In this document: one piece after another, positions 7,756 to 18,083 of the stretch
Numbering within the stretch: the first letter of the stretch is position 1
Layout: every line of letters begins with the position of its first letter
Source of the DNA: Streptomyces spinoverrucosus
GTDB lineage: Bacteria > Actinomycetota > Actinomycetes > Streptomycetales > Streptomycetaceae
Assembly: GCF_015712165.1 (NCBI RefSeq)
Contig: NZ_JADPZX010000001.1
Location: 3,162,001 to 3,226,000, forward strand
Direction of reading: 5' to 3'
Length of the DNA stretch: 64,000 nt
Notes under the pieces: generated by a model
Told to the model about the DNA's origin: nothing
Databases searched by the model: none
Seen by the model: the letters and a program-made list of their open reading frames with translations, nothing else
Program-made: the position numbers and the translations under genes

Positions 7756-8676
7756 GTGCAGGGGGTGTTGAGCGGCTTCGCGGTGATCGCGATCGTCATC
7801 GGGGTCGGGTACGCGATCGGTGTGCGTGGCCACCTCGGCGATCAGGGGCGCGAGGTACTGACCAAGCTCGCCTTTCATGTGGCCTCGCCGGCTCTGCTGT
7901 TCACCACCCTGGCAAGGGCCGACCTTTCGGTGATCTTCTCCAGTCGGCTGCTGGTCACGGCTTTGAGCACGGCAGCGGCGGCGGGTGTGTTCGTGACGGT
8001 CGGTGTCGTACGTCGGTGGGGTGTGGGGCGTACGACGATCGGCGCCCTGTGCTCCAGTTACGTCAACTCGGGCAACCTCGGCATCCCCATCGCCGTGTAC
8101 GTGCTGGGCGACGCGTCGCTGGTGGCGCCGGTGCTGTTGTTCCAGCTGGTCGGGGTCACGCCGATCGCGCTGACGATCCTGGATCTCGCGGGTGGTGGCG
8201 AGAAACGCCCGCTGTGGCAGCGGCTGCTCACGCCGCTGCGTAACCCGATAGCGCTGGGGTCGCTGGCGGGGGTGGCGGTGTCCGCGGCGGGTGTGCCTGT
8301 CCCGGAGCCCGTCATGAATCCGCTGACGCTGATCGGGAACATGTCCGTCCCGGCCGTGCTCCTCGCTTTCGGGATCTCCCTGCGCGGCAGCACCCTTCCC
8401 CTGCGCAACGGGGAACGCGGGCCCGTCCTGCTCGCCGTGGCCCTCAAGGCTGTCGCCCAGCCGCTGCTCGCCTGGGTGCTCGCGGCGGGCGTCTTCGGCC
8501 TTCGGGGGGCCGGTCTGCTGGACGTGGTGGTGACGTCTGCGCTGCCTGCCGCGCAGAACCTGTTCACGTACGCGAGCAGCTACCGGGTGGGCGAGGTGCT
8601 CGCACGGGAGGCGATTTTGTTGTCGACGGTGTTGTCGGTGCCGGTGCTCGTGGTGGTTGCGGCGGTGTTGGGGTGA
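7756..8676 (+). CDS. AEC-family transporter (auxin-efflux-carrier-like permease)
   Basis: A 306-aa membrane protein with about 10 helices. The first helix is GFAVIAIVIGVGYAIG, and the family core SSYVNSGNLGIPIAVYVLGD lies near residue 105, with a matching Gly-rich segment in the second half (PAAQNLFTYAS). AEC proteins of the malonate/malate permease type move carboxylic acids or unknown substrates. The GTG at 7756 follows AGGGGG; a longer open frame from 7657 lacks transporter sequence and overlaps the STAS leader. The gene is tail-to-tail with the Uma2 gene, 7 bp apart. Confidence 0.85.
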   Translation: MQGVLSGFAVIAIVIGVGYAIGVRGHLGDQGREVLTKLAFHVASPALLFTTLARADLSVIFSSRLLVTALSTAAAAGVFVTVGVVRRWGVGRTTIGALCSSYVNSGNLGIPIAVYVLGDASLVAPVLLFQLVGVTPIALTILDLAGGGEKRPLWQRLLTPLRNPIALGSLAGVAVSAAGVPVPEPVMNPLTLIGNMSVPAVLLAFGISLRGSTLPLRNGERGPVLLAVALKAVAQPLLAWVLAAGVFGLRGAGLLDVVVTSALPAAQNLFTYASSYRVGEVLAREAILLSTVLSVPVLVVVAAVLG

Positions 8677-8683
8677 TCAGGTC

Positions 8684-9271
8684 TCAGCTGAGCGGGAAGA
8701 TACCGGTGTCGAGGACCAGCTTGAACGGTGCGGGGAGCGTCAGCTCCTCACCGTATTCCACCGAAGCAAGGACCCGGTATGTACCGCTTTGCGGTTCCCC
8801 GTAGAGCATCGCCGTGGGACGCCCCGACTGCCAGGCATCCAGCAGGAGGTAGAGCGGTACGCCCGCGACAGCGTAGCCATGGGCCTTCTTGATGCGGTCG
8901 TGGTTCGCGTTGCTCTTGGACGTGACCTCGACGACCAATTCCGCCTCGCCGGCGTGCACACGCGTTCCGCGGCGCAAGGCAGCTCTCGGTACCACGCACA
9001 GGTCGGGCATGAAGAGGCCGCCCGTCTCCGGACACGCGAGGCCGAGCGTCTGATAGATGCCCCAATCGTCCGGAATCGCTGTGTACAGGCGACGCTGAAC
9101 CAGCTCAGCAGTGTCGTTGTGTTCTTCGGACGGCGGAGGCGACACGGTGACGATCCCTTCGATGATCTCCACCTTGCTGCCCTCGGGAGCGTCCGTCTCC
9201 TCCCAGACACGGACGAGCTCGTCCCAGTCCGTGTTCCCAGGGGAGCCGGACTCGGCGGCGAGTGCGCTCAT
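8684..9271 (-). CDS. Uma2-family (DUF820) restriction-endonuclease-fold protein
   Basis: A 195-aa protein of the Uma2/DUF820 family, a PD-(D/E)XK nuclease fold that is expanded in Streptomyces and cyanobacteria. Seen: KVEIIEGIVTVSPPP, LYTAIPDDWGIYQTLGL, FMPDLCVVPR carrying the PD motif, and ELVVEVTSKSNANHD carrying the E-x-S/K pair, then KAHGYAVAGVPLYLLLD. All expected catalytic positions look intact. The ATG at 9271 has GGAGACC upstream; a longer frame to 9346 is unlikely. Biological role is unknown for the family. A second paralogue is at 61603-62187. Confidence 0.85.
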   Translation of the reverse strand: MSALAAESGSPGNTDWDELVRVWEETDAPEGSKVEIIEGIVTVSPPPSEEHNDTAELVQRRLYTAIPDDWGIYQTLGLACPETGGLFMPDLCVVPRAALRRGTRVHAGEAELVVEVTSKSNANHDRIKKAHGYAVAGVPLYLLLDAWQSGRPTAMLYGEPQSGTYRVLASVEYGEELTLPAPFKLVLDTGIFPLS

Positions 9272-9366
9272 GGCTGGTCTCCAATCGGTCGTCACCGATC
9301 CCAGCATGCCGAACGGGACCGGCGCGGGTCCACCGATCCCGTTCACCCGAAAGGAGAAACCCCAGG

Positions 9367-10650
9367 TCAGGCGATACGTTCCAGCACCACCGGCGACGCC
9401 GTGAAGTCCGTGCCGGGGGCCGCGATGTCGTACGAGCCCGCCACCGCCTGGAGGGCGTAGTCGAAGCGCTCCGGGGTGTCCGTGTGGAGGGTCAGCAGGG
9501 GCTGGCCCTCCGTCACCGTGTCGCCGGGCTTGGCGTGCATCTCCACGCCCGCGCCCGCCTGCACCGGGTCCTCCTTGCGCGCACGCCCGGCGCCCAGGCG
9601 CCAGGCGGCGACGCCGATGTCGTAGGCGTCCAGGCGGGTCAGGACGCCGGACGACGGGGCCTTGATCACGTGCTGCTCGCGCGCCACCGGCAGCTCAGCG
9701 TCCGGGTCGCCGCCCTGGGCCGCGATCATCCGGCGCCAGACGTCCATCGCCGAGCCGTCGGCCAGAGCCTTCGCCGGGTCGGCGTCGCGGATGCCCGCCG
9801 CCTGAAGCATTTCGCGGGCCAGGGCGAGGGTCAGCTCGACCACGTCCGCCGGGCCGCCGCCCGCCAGGACCTCCACCGACTCGCGGACCTCCAGCGCGTT
9901 GCCCGCCGTCAGGCCCAGCGGCGTCGACATGTCGGTGAGGAGCGCGACCGTCTTCACGCCGTGGTCCGTGCCGAGGCCGACCATGGTCGAGGCCAGTTCG
10001 CGGGCGTCGTCCAGGGTCTTCATGAAGGCGCCGGTGCCCACCTTCACGTCCAGGACCAGCGAGCCGGTGCCCTCGGCGATCTTCTTGGACATGATGGAGG
10101 AGGCGATCAGGGGGATCGCCTCGACCGTGCCCGTGACGTCCCGCAGCGCGTACAGCTTCTTGTCCGCGGGGGCCAGCCCGTCGCCCGCCGCGCAGATCAC
10201 CGCGCCGGTCGTGTCCAGGACGTTCAGCATCTCCTCGTTCGAGAGCAGGGCGCGCCAGCCGGGGATCGACTCCAGCTTGTCCAGCGTGCCGCCCGTGTGG
10301 CCGAGGCCCCGGCCCGAGAGCTGGGGGACGGCCGCGCCGCACGCGGCGACCAGGGGGGCCAGCGGGAGGGTGATCTTGTCGCCGACGCCGCCCGTCGAGT
10401 GCTTGTCCGCCGTGGGGCGGGACAGCGACGAGAAGTCCATGCGCTCGCCGGAGGCGATCATCGCCGCCGTCCAGCGGGCGATCTCGCGCCGGTTCATGCC
10501 GTTGAGCAGGATGGCCATCGCGAGCGACGACATCTGCTCGTCGGCGACCTCGCCGCGCGTGTACGCGTCGATGACCCAGTCGATCTGCTCGTCGCTGAGT
10601 TCACCGCGGTCCCGCTTGGTGCGGATGACGGAGATGGCGTCCATGGCCAT
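9367..10650 (-). CDS. deoA: Thymidine phosphorylase
   Basis: The 427-aa enzyme splits thymidine or deoxyuridine with phosphate into base and deoxyribose-1-phosphate. The signature STGGVGDKITLPLAPLVAAC appears at about residues 82-101, followed by SGRGLGHTGGTLDKLESIPG, which holds phosphate- and sugar-binding residues; the C-terminal alpha/beta domain ends with the HAKPGDTV segment. The start at 10650 (MAMDAISVIR) has GGAAGGAAAG upstream; the second ATG at 10644 is also possible. It is the last gene of the nucleoside block, but a hairpin separates it from cdd, so it may be read partly or separately. Confidence 0.95.
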   Translation of the reverse strand: MAMDAISVIRTKRDRGELSDEQIDWVIDAYTRGEVADEQMSSLAMAILLNGMNRREIARWTAAMIASGERMDFSSLSRPTADKHSTGGVGDKITLPLAPLVAACGAAVPQLSGRGLGHTGGTLDKLESIPGWRALLSNEEMLNVLDTTGAVICAAGDGLAPADKKLYALRDVTGTVEAIPLIASSIMSKKIAEGTGSLVLDVKVGTGAFMKTLDDARELASTMVGLGTDHGVKTVALLTDMSTPLGLTAGNALEVRESVEVLAGGGPADVVELTLALAREMLQAAGIRDADPAKALADGSAMDVWRRMIAAQGGDPDAELPVAREQHVIKAPSSGVLTRLDAYDIGVAAWRLGAGRARKEDPVQAGAGVEMHAKPGDTVTEGQPLLTLHTDTPERFDYALQAVAGSYDIAAPGTDFTASPVVLERIA

Positions 10651-10680
10651 GACTGGCTTTCCTTCCGGGGATTGCGAAGA

Positions 10681-10716
10681 GTACGGCCCCTGCGAGTCAA
10701 GTCCCAGGGGCCGTAC
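10681..10716 (-). terminator. Hairpin between cdd and deoA
   Basis: A perfect 12-bp inverted repeat (10681-10692 with 10705-10716) lies 6 bp after the cdd stop and 31 bp before deoA. It could terminate or attenuate the long transporter transcript, or protect its 3' end after processing. Confidence 0.65.
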
Positions 10717-10721
10717 GGGAG

Positions 10722-11117
10722 TTACGAGCGGAGGTGCCCCGGCCCGAAGGCCTGCGGCAGCATCTCCGACAGCGGCAGGATGCCCGCCGGGGTGTCCAGC
10801 AGCAGGTCGGGGCCGCCGAACTCGTACAGCAGCTGCCGGCAGCGACCGCACGGGACGAGGAGTTCGCCCTGGCCGTTCACGCAGGTGAAGTGCGTCAGCC
10901 GGCCGCCGCCGGTGCGCTGCAGGTCGGAGACCAGCCCGCACTCGGCGCACAGGCCGAGGCCGTACGAGGCGTTCTCGACGTTGCAGCCGGAGACCGTACG
11001 ACCGTCGTCGACCAAGGCCGCGACCCCGACCGGGTAACCGGAGTAGGGGGCGTACGCGTGGCTCATGGCCTCGCGCGCCACCTCCCGCAGGGCGTCCCAG
11101 TCGACCGCGGAGGTCAT
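10722..11117 (-). CDS. cdd: Cytidine deaminase
   Basis: A 131-aa tetrameric-type cytidine deaminase that converts cytidine/deoxycytidine to uridine/deoxyuridine. The zinc site is LCAEC near residue 53 (Cys ligand and catalytic Glu) and VPCGRCRQ near residue 89 (two Cys ligands). SGYPVGVAAL and GCNVENASYG are the substrate-binding segments. Size is typical of small homotetrameric enzymes. Its ATG overlaps the TGA of the upstream permease (ATGA), showing translational coupling to nucleoside uptake. Confidence 0.95.
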   Translation of the reverse strand: MTSAVDWDALREVAREAMSHAYAPYSGYPVGVAALVDDGRTVSGCNVENASYGLGLCAECGLVSDLQRTGGGRLTHFTCVNGQGELLVPCGRCRQLLYEFGGPDLLLDTPAGILPLSEMLPQAFGPGHLRS

Positions 11118-12379
11118 TTGCCCTGTCCCTTCCGGTACGGCAGACCGTCCGCCTTCGGCATCCGCAGCCGCTGGGCGGACAGCGCCAGGACGACGAGGGT
11201 GATGACGTACGGCGTGGCGGAGACCACCTGGTTGGGGACCTCGTTGGTGGTGGCGTACCAGGTGAAGACGAGGGCGCCGACGACCAGGGTGATCACGGCG
11301 TTGACGTACTTCTTGCGTACGGCCATCCAGATCGCGCCGATGATCAGCAGCAGCGCGCCGAGCAGCAGCAGGGCGTGGACGTTCTCCGAGCCGCCGCGCA
11401 GGTTGAGGCTGTCGGTGTAGCCGAACAGGCCCGCGCCGATGGCGAGTCCGCCCGGCATCCAGTTGCCGAAGATCATCGCGGCGAGGCCGATGTAGCCGCG
11501 GCCGCTGACCTGGCCCTCCAGGTAGAAGGGGTTGGCGACGATGGAGAGGAAGACGCCGCCGAGGCCGGCGAGGCCGCCGGAGATGATGACCGCCAGGTAC
11601 TTGTACTTGTAGACGTTGACGCCGAGGGACTCGGCCGCGACCGGGTTCTCGCCGCAGGAGCGCAGCCGCAGGCCGAACGCGGTGCGCCACAGGATCCACC
11701 AGGTGGCGGGGACCAGGGCGATGGCGATCAGGGTCAGCCAGGAGACGTTGGTGACCAGACCGCCGAGCAGGCCGGCGATGTCGGAGATCAGGAACCAGCC
11801 CTGGCTGTTGAGTTCCCTGAGGCCGTCGGAGATGCCCGGCACCGTGAAGTTGCCGAGGGACTCGACCGCCGGGGACTGCTTGGCGGAGCCGCCCGCGTGG
11901 CCCTCGAAGGCGAGGGGGGCCAGGTAGCGGGTGGCGCCGAGGGCGAGGATGTTGATGGCCACACCGGAGACGATGTGGTTGACGTTGAAGGTGACGGTCA
12001 CGAAGGCGTGCAGCAGGCCGCCGAGGCAGCCGCCGATGATGCCGACCAGGACACCCGTCCACGGGCCCCACTGGAAGCCGGCCCAGGCGCCGAACCAGGT
12101 GCCGAGGATCATCATGCCTTCGAGGCCGATGTTGACCACGCCCGCGCGCTCGGCCCACAGGCCGCCGAGACCGGCGAGGCCGATGGGGACGGCGAGCTGG
12201 AGGGCGGTGGACATCTGGCTGACGTTGGTGATGCCGTCGGCGCCGGTGATGATGCGGACGAGCGAGGTCAGCGCCAGGGCTCCGGCGATGACCAGCAGCA
12301 GGACGGGCCACGACAGGCGGCGGCCGGTCGGCGCCGCGGGCTGCAGCGTGGGCTGGTTGACGTCGGTCGCGGTGGTCAT
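11114..12379 (-). CDS. Nucleoside ABC transporter permease, second subunit
   Basis: A 421-aa inner-membrane permease of the BMP-linked (NupQ/YufQ-like) branch. Hydrophobic helices start at residue 24; the family segment AERAGVVNIGLEGMMILG lies near residue 80, and VNHIVSGVAINILALG and SCGENPVAAESLGVNVYKYK follow, typical of this permease pair. It forms the heterodimeric channel with the upstream permease. Start and stop overlap both neighbours by 4 bp (ATGA), so all three genes are coupled. Confidence 0.93.
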   Translation of the reverse strand: MTTATDVNQPTLQPAAPTGRRLSWPVLLLVIAGALALTSLVRIITGADGITNVSQMSTALQLAVPIGLAGLGGLWAERAGVVNIGLEGMMILGTWFGAWAGFQWGPWTGVLVGIIGGCLGGLLHAFVTVTFNVNHIVSGVAINILALGATRYLAPLAFEGHAGGSAKQSPAVESLGNFTVPGISDGLRELNSQGWFLISDIAGLLGGLVTNVSWLTLIAIALVPATWWILWRTAFGLRLRSCGENPVAAESLGVNVYKYKYLAVIISGGLAGLGGVFLSIVANPFYLEGQVSGRGYIGLAAMIFGNWMPGGLAIGAGLFGYTDSLNLRGGSENVHALLLLGALLLIIGAIWMAVRKKYVNAVITLVVGALVFTWYATTNEVPNQVVSATPYVITLVVLALSAQRLRMPKADGLPYRKGQGK

Positions 12380-13493
12380 CGGCCAGCCACCTCCTTCGTG
12401 TTGTGGGCGCCGAGGACGTGACCGGCGGCGAGTTCGGCGCCGACCCGGCGCTGCTGGCGGCGCAGGCCCCATTCGCGGACGGCCTCGTACGAGACGACGA
12501 CCGACAGCACGATCAGGCCCTGCATGATGACCGCGATTTCCTTGTCGTAGCCGTGGAAGTCCAGCTCGGGCGACGCCTTGTCGAGCCAGGCCCACAGCAG
12601 GGCGGCGAACGCGATGCCGACCGGGCTGTTGCGGCCGAGCAGGGCGATGCCGATGCCCAGGAAGCCGATGCCGGTGGGGAAGTTGAGGCTGTAGGTGTGG
12701 GTGTCGCCCATCAGGATGGGCAGGCCCGCGAGTCCGGCGATGGCGCCGGAGATCAGCATGGCGGTGAGCACCATGCGCTTGGGGTCCACACCGCTGGCCG
12801 CGGCGGCGCTCTCGGAGGCGCCGGAGGCGCGCAGGTCGAAGCCGAAGCGGGTGCGGTTGAGGACGACCCAGTAGCCGATGCCGAGGAGTACGGCGAGGAC
12901 GACCAGGCCGTAGATCTCGCCGGCCGCGCCCATGTCGATGCCGGGCACCCAGCCCGACTCGTGCATCTCGCCGGTGGTGTTGTTGTTGCCGACCTTGACG
13001 CCGAAGACGCTGGGCAGCCACAGGTAGCCGATGACGGAGGTGGCGATCGCGTTGAGCATGATCGTCGCGACGACCTCGCTGACGCCCCGGGTGACCTTCA
13101 GGACACCGGCGATACCGGCCCAGAAGGCGCCGGTGAACACCGCGGTGAGGAGCAGCAGCGGGATCTGGATCACGGCCGGCAGGTTCATGTGGGCGCCGAC
13201 GATCGCGGCCATCATGGCGGCGAGCTGGTACTGGCCGTCGACACCGATGTTGAACAGGTTCATCCGGAAGCCGATGGCCACCGCGAGCGCCGCGATGTAG
13301 TACATCGAGGCCTGGTTGACGATCAGCACCTGGATGTCGGAGAAGCCGGCCTGCTCGAACATCACGGCGAACGGCTCGACCGGGTTCTTGCCCGAGGCGA
13401 TCAGCACGATCGCGCTCAGCACGAAGGCCACGGCGAGCGCGATGACCGGTCCGGCCACCGCGAGGAGCACACGCTCCTTGTCGAACTTCTTCA

Positions 13494-13494
<1 letters not shown>
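12376..13494 (-). CDS. Nucleoside ABC transporter permease, first subunit
   Basis: A 372-aa permease of the NupP/YufP-like branch. It starts MKKFDKERVLL, then a helix VAGPVIALAVAFVLSAIVLIA, and has FRMNLFNIGVDGQYQLAAM near residue 80 and LRASGASESAAAASGVDPKR near 215, conserved in BMP-family permeases. It partners the next permease and the upstream ATPase. Its ATG overlaps the ATPase stop by one base (TGATG). Confidence 0.93.
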
Positions 13495-15089
<1,595 letters not shown>

Positions 15090-15116
15090 GGCGCACTCTC
15101 CTGGGGACGGGGGTCG

Positions 15117-15130
15117 TCTACGCGCGTAGC
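15117..15130 (-). promoter_or_regulatory. Nucleoside-regulon operator before the ABC ATPase
   Basis: Perfect CTACGCGCGTAG at 15118-15129, 28 bp before the proposed ATC start and about 120 bp after the stop of the upstream lipoprotein gene. This matches the add site exactly and suggests that the ATPase-permease-cdd genes also have their own regulated promoter. Confidence 0.7.
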
Positions 15131-15250
15131 GCCCCTACGGCATACAAAGGGGGCGACGCGCCGAGACAACGGGGTACAGGGAGACAGCCTCCCCGTACCC
15201 CGTTGAGCGGACGTAACCCCGCGGTTACCGACTGCTCGGCACCCGCTTTG

Positions 15251-16300
15251 TCAGCTGCTCTTGACCTTGATCTCGCCGCTGATGATCTTCTCCTTGGCCG
15301 CTTCGATGGCTTCCTGGAGCTCGGCGTTGTTCGCGAACTTCGGGTTGGAGTCCGCGAGGCCCACCTCGCCGGTCTTCAGATCGCCCTTGACGATACCGGT
15401 CTCGGGCTTGCCGTCCTCCACGGACTTCGCCAGGTTGTAGACCGCCTTGGCGACGTCCTTCGTGGCCGACGTGAGGATGGAGTCCTTGTACTTCGCGAGG
15501 GCTTCCTGCTTGTACTGGTCGGAGTCGACCCCGATCGCCCACACCTTGTTGGCGGCGGCGGCCTCGATCACACCCTGACCGGACAGACCAGCAGCCGCGT
15601 ACACCACGTCGGCCTTCTTCTCGATCTGCCCCTCGGCGGCCGTCTTGCCCTTGTCGGGGCTGGAGAAGCCGCCCTCCTCAGCGGTCTGCGTCAGGTACTG
15701 CGACAGCACCTTCACCTTGGGATTGGTGTCCGTGACGCCCTGCGCGAAGCCCGCCTGGAACTTGTGGATGAGCGGGATGTCCACACCACCGACGAAGCCG
15801 ACGACATTTGTCTTGGTGCTCTTGGCGGCGGCCACACCGGCCAGGTACGAGGCCTGCTCCTCGTTGAAGACCAGGTCGGCGACGTTGTCCGCCTGGACCT
15901 GGGAGTCGTCGACGATGCCGAAGGTGGTGTCGGGGTACTTGGCCGCGACCTCCTCGACGGCCGGCGCGTACGCGTAGCCGACACCGATCACCGGGTTGTA
16001 GCCCTGCTTCGCCAGCGAGGCCAGGCGCTGCGCCTTGTCGGCGTCCGTCTCGCCCTCGGTGGGCTCGATGTCGGCCGTCTCGTACTTGAACTCCTTCTTC
16101 GCCTGCTCCAGACCCGCGTACGCGGCGTCGTTGAAGGACTGGTCGCCCTTGCCGCCGACGTCGTAGGCGATGGCAAGGCCCTTGTCGCCCTTCGACTCCG
16201 CGGAGGAGCTCTGGGTAGAGGTGCCGCCGCAGGCGGACAGGGCAAGGGCGAGGGAGGCGGTCGCTGCGCCTGCGACCGCGATGCGGGAAACCCGGCGCAT
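15251..16300 (-). CDS. BMP-family nucleoside-binding lipoprotein 1
   Basis: A 349-aa exported lipoprotein with signal peptide MRRVSRIAVAG and lipobox LSAC (Cys at about residue 24). The mature part is the PnrA/BMP fold: IAYDVGGKGDQSFNDAAYAG, PVIGVGYAYAP, FVGGVDIPLIHKFQAGFAQG and VWAIGVDSDQY, all family hallmarks of purine-nucleoside binding. It is the capture subunit for the ABC transporter encoded next. A second, closely similar lipoprotein gene lies just upstream, apparently a tandem duplication. An operator-like site overlaps its likely promoter. Confidence 0.93.
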   Translation of the reverse strand: MRRVSRIAVAGAATASLALALSACGGTSTQSSSAESKGDKGLAIAYDVGGKGDQSFNDAAYAGLEQAKKEFKYETADIEPTEGETDADKAQRLASLAKQGYNPVIGVGYAYAPAVEEVAAKYPDTTFGIVDDSQVQADNVADLVFNEEQASYLAGVAAAKSTKTNVVGFVGGVDIPLIHKFQAGFAQGVTDTNPKVKVLSQYLTQTAEEGGFSSPDKGKTAAEGQIEKKADVVYAAAGLSGQGVIEAAAANKVWAIGVDSDQYKQEALAKYKDSILTSATKDVAKAVYNLAKSVEDGKPETGIVKGDLKTGEVGLADSNPKFANNAELQEAIEAAKEKIISGEIKVKSS

Positions 16301-16363
16301 GTGTGGTGCTCCTAGTCGTACAAGCGCCGTACGGTTCAGCTTCGGCGCTGGCTTCGCCGCAGA

Positions 16364-16377
16364 TTAACGCGCGTAGA
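16364..16377 (-). promoter_or_regulatory. Nucleoside-regulon operator variant before lipoprotein 1
   Basis: Read on the minus strand this is GTCTACGCGCGTTAAT, 64 bp before the start codon. One half-site is exact; the other has changed so that GTTAAT resembles a -10 hexamer. The identical 16-mer precedes lipoprotein 2, so operator and promoter probably overlap. Confidence 0.65.
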
Positions 16378-16523
16378 CCAACCTGAAAACCCCTTCTGTC
16401 CACCTTGTTATCCGCCCGTGGCCAACACCACGCACACCCAGCTCAGAGCCATGCCGTATGCAAACAAGGGGTGGCCCTGGGTAATGACAGCCCACGACTA
16501 CCCGCAGCCGCGTACGCACGGAA

Positions 16524-16635
16524 GGGGCCGTGTCGGGGGGTGTCCGCCCGCAGCGGTTGGCGCGTCAACCCGGGCAGGTTGGTAAGTGACCGATTCCGCG
16601 CCGTTCCGAGGACGGACACCCCCCGACACGGCCCC
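16524..16635. repeat. Perfect 23-bp inverted repeat spanning 112 bp
   Basis: 16524-16546 is the exact reverse complement of 16613-16635, with 66 bp between. It lies between the two lipoprotein genes, beyond the terminator of the upstream one. It could be a second long-range stem in the leader of lipoprotein 1, or the ends of a small non-coding mobile element; no flanking duplication is obvious. Confidence 0.7.
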
Positions 16636-16720
16636 GACCCACCACCCGGCGTCAGGCGCTACAGCAACCCGGCACCCACAGCCACAGGCCGCCGCAGGCA
16701 CCCACCGCGACCACGACGAA

Positions 16721-16750
16721 AGCGGGCGGAGACAACCGCCTCCGCCCGCT
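16721..16750 (-). terminator. Terminator after lipoprotein 2
   Basis: An 11-bp perfect stem (16721-16731 with 16740-16750) and 8-nt loop, 22 bp after the stop of the upstream lipoprotein gene, so that gene can be a separate transcript. Confidence 0.7.
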
Positions 16751-16772
16751 CCCCTTCCACCGCACTACTTCG

Positions 16773-17825
16773 CTACTCGGTCCTGACCTTGATCGACCCG
16801 TCGATGATGCCTTCCTTGGCCGTCTCCACGGCGGCCTGAAGACCCTCGATCTTCGCGTACTCCGGGTTGGTGTCGGACAGCCCCACACCGTCCACCTTCA
16901 GGTCGAAGGTCTGCACGCCGGTCAGCGGCTTGCCGCCCTCGACGGACTTCGCCAGCTCGTACACCGCACCGCCGACATCCTTGAGCGCGGAGGTGAGGAT
17001 GTACTTCTTGTACGCCGCCAGCGCCTCCTGCTGGTACTGGTCGGAGTCGACGCCGATCGCCCAGACCTCGGCCTTCGCGGCGGCCTCGATGACACCCTGC
17101 CCGGACAGTCCGGCCGCCTGGTAGATGACGTCGGCCTTCTTCTCGATCTGCCCCTCGGCGGCGGCCTTGCCCTTGTCGGGGCTGGAGAAGCCACCCTCCT
17201 CGGCCGTCTGCGTCAGATACTGCGAGACGACCTTGACCTTGCCGCCGCTGGTGTCCTCGACGCCCTGCTTGTAGCCGGCCTCGAACTTGTGGATCAGCGG
17301 GATGTCGACACCACCCACGAAGCCGACGACATTCGACTTGGTGGCCTTGGCGGCGGCCACACCGGCCAGGTACGAGGCCTGCTCCTCGGCGAAGAGGAGG
17401 GAGGCGACGTTCTCGCCCTTGACCTCGGAGTCGACGATGCCAAACGTGGTGTCCGGGTACTTCTTGGCCACGGCCTCCATGGCGGGGCCGTAGGCGAAGC
17501 CGACACCGATGACCGGGTTGTAGCCCTGCCGGGCGAGCGAGGAGAGGCGCTGCTCCTTGTCGGCGTCGGTCTCGCCCTCGGTCGGCTCCACGTCGTCGGT
17601 CTTGTAGCCGAACTCGGCGGCGGCCTTCTGCAGACCGGCGTACGCGGCGTCGTTGAAGGACTGGTCGCCCTTGCCGCCGATGTCGTACGCGATGGCCAGG
17701 CCCAGGTCCTCCTTGGAACCGGAACCGCCACCGCTTTCACCACTGGTGCCACCGCAGGCCGTGGCGGCGAGCGCGAGCGACGCGACCCCCACCGCGACGC
17801 GGGTCAGGTTGGATATCCGACGCAT
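16773..17825 (-). CDS. BMP-family nucleoside-binding lipoprotein 2
   Basis: A 350-aa paralogue of the adjacent lipoprotein. Signal peptide MRRISNLTRVAVGVAS with lipobox LAATAC, then a Gly/Ser linker and the BMP core IAYDIGGKGDQSFNDAAYAG, FVGGVDIPLIHKFEAGYKQG, VWAIGVDSDQY. The start at 17825 is chosen because it begins the signal peptide; the open frame runs 63 codons further upstream through the promoter and operator and is not coding there. It is probably an alternative or additional binding subunit with different nucleoside preference. It has its own operator and terminator. Confidence 0.93.
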   Translation of the reverse strand: MRRISNLTRVAVGVASLALAATACGGTSGESGGGSGSKEDLGLAIAYDIGGKGDQSFNDAAYAGLQKAAAEFGYKTDDVEPTEGETDADKEQRLSSLARQGYNPVIGVGFAYGPAMEAVAKKYPDTTFGIVDSEVKGENVASLLFAEEQASYLAGVAAAKATKSNVVGFVGGVDIPLIHKFEAGYKQGVEDTSGGKVKVVSQYLTQTAEEGGFSSPDKGKAAAEGQIEKKADVIYQAAGLSGQGVIEAAAKAEVWAIGVDSDQYQQEALAAYKKYILTSALKDVGGAVYELAKSVEGGKPLTGVQTFDLKVDGVGLSDTNPEYAKIEGLQAAVETAKEGIIDGSIKVRTE

Positions 17826-17878
17826 CTGAAGTTCCCCATTCTCCAAAGCCCCGCAGTGGGTGCTCGATTCGGCGCACA

Positions 17879-17892
17879 TTAACGCGCGTAGA
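17879..17892 (-). promoter_or_regulatory. Nucleoside-regulon operator variant before lipoprotein 2
   Basis: Minus-strand GTCTACGCGCGTTAAT, 54 bp before the start codon, identical over 16 bases to the site before lipoprotein 1. Confidence 0.65.
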
Positions 17893-18083
17893 CACTCCTG
17901 GGAACGGGGTTCTGCCTGGCCGTTATCCATTCGTGCCGGTGGCCGGTTACATACTCGTGAACCACCGACTCGAATGGTGTGCTCCTGGGGCGATCCCGGC
18001 GTGCTTTCGGGCACGCCCCACCGCTACGCGCACCAGGCTGCCCCTGCTGAACGGGGGGCGCAACCGGAAGGATTCCTTACTGG

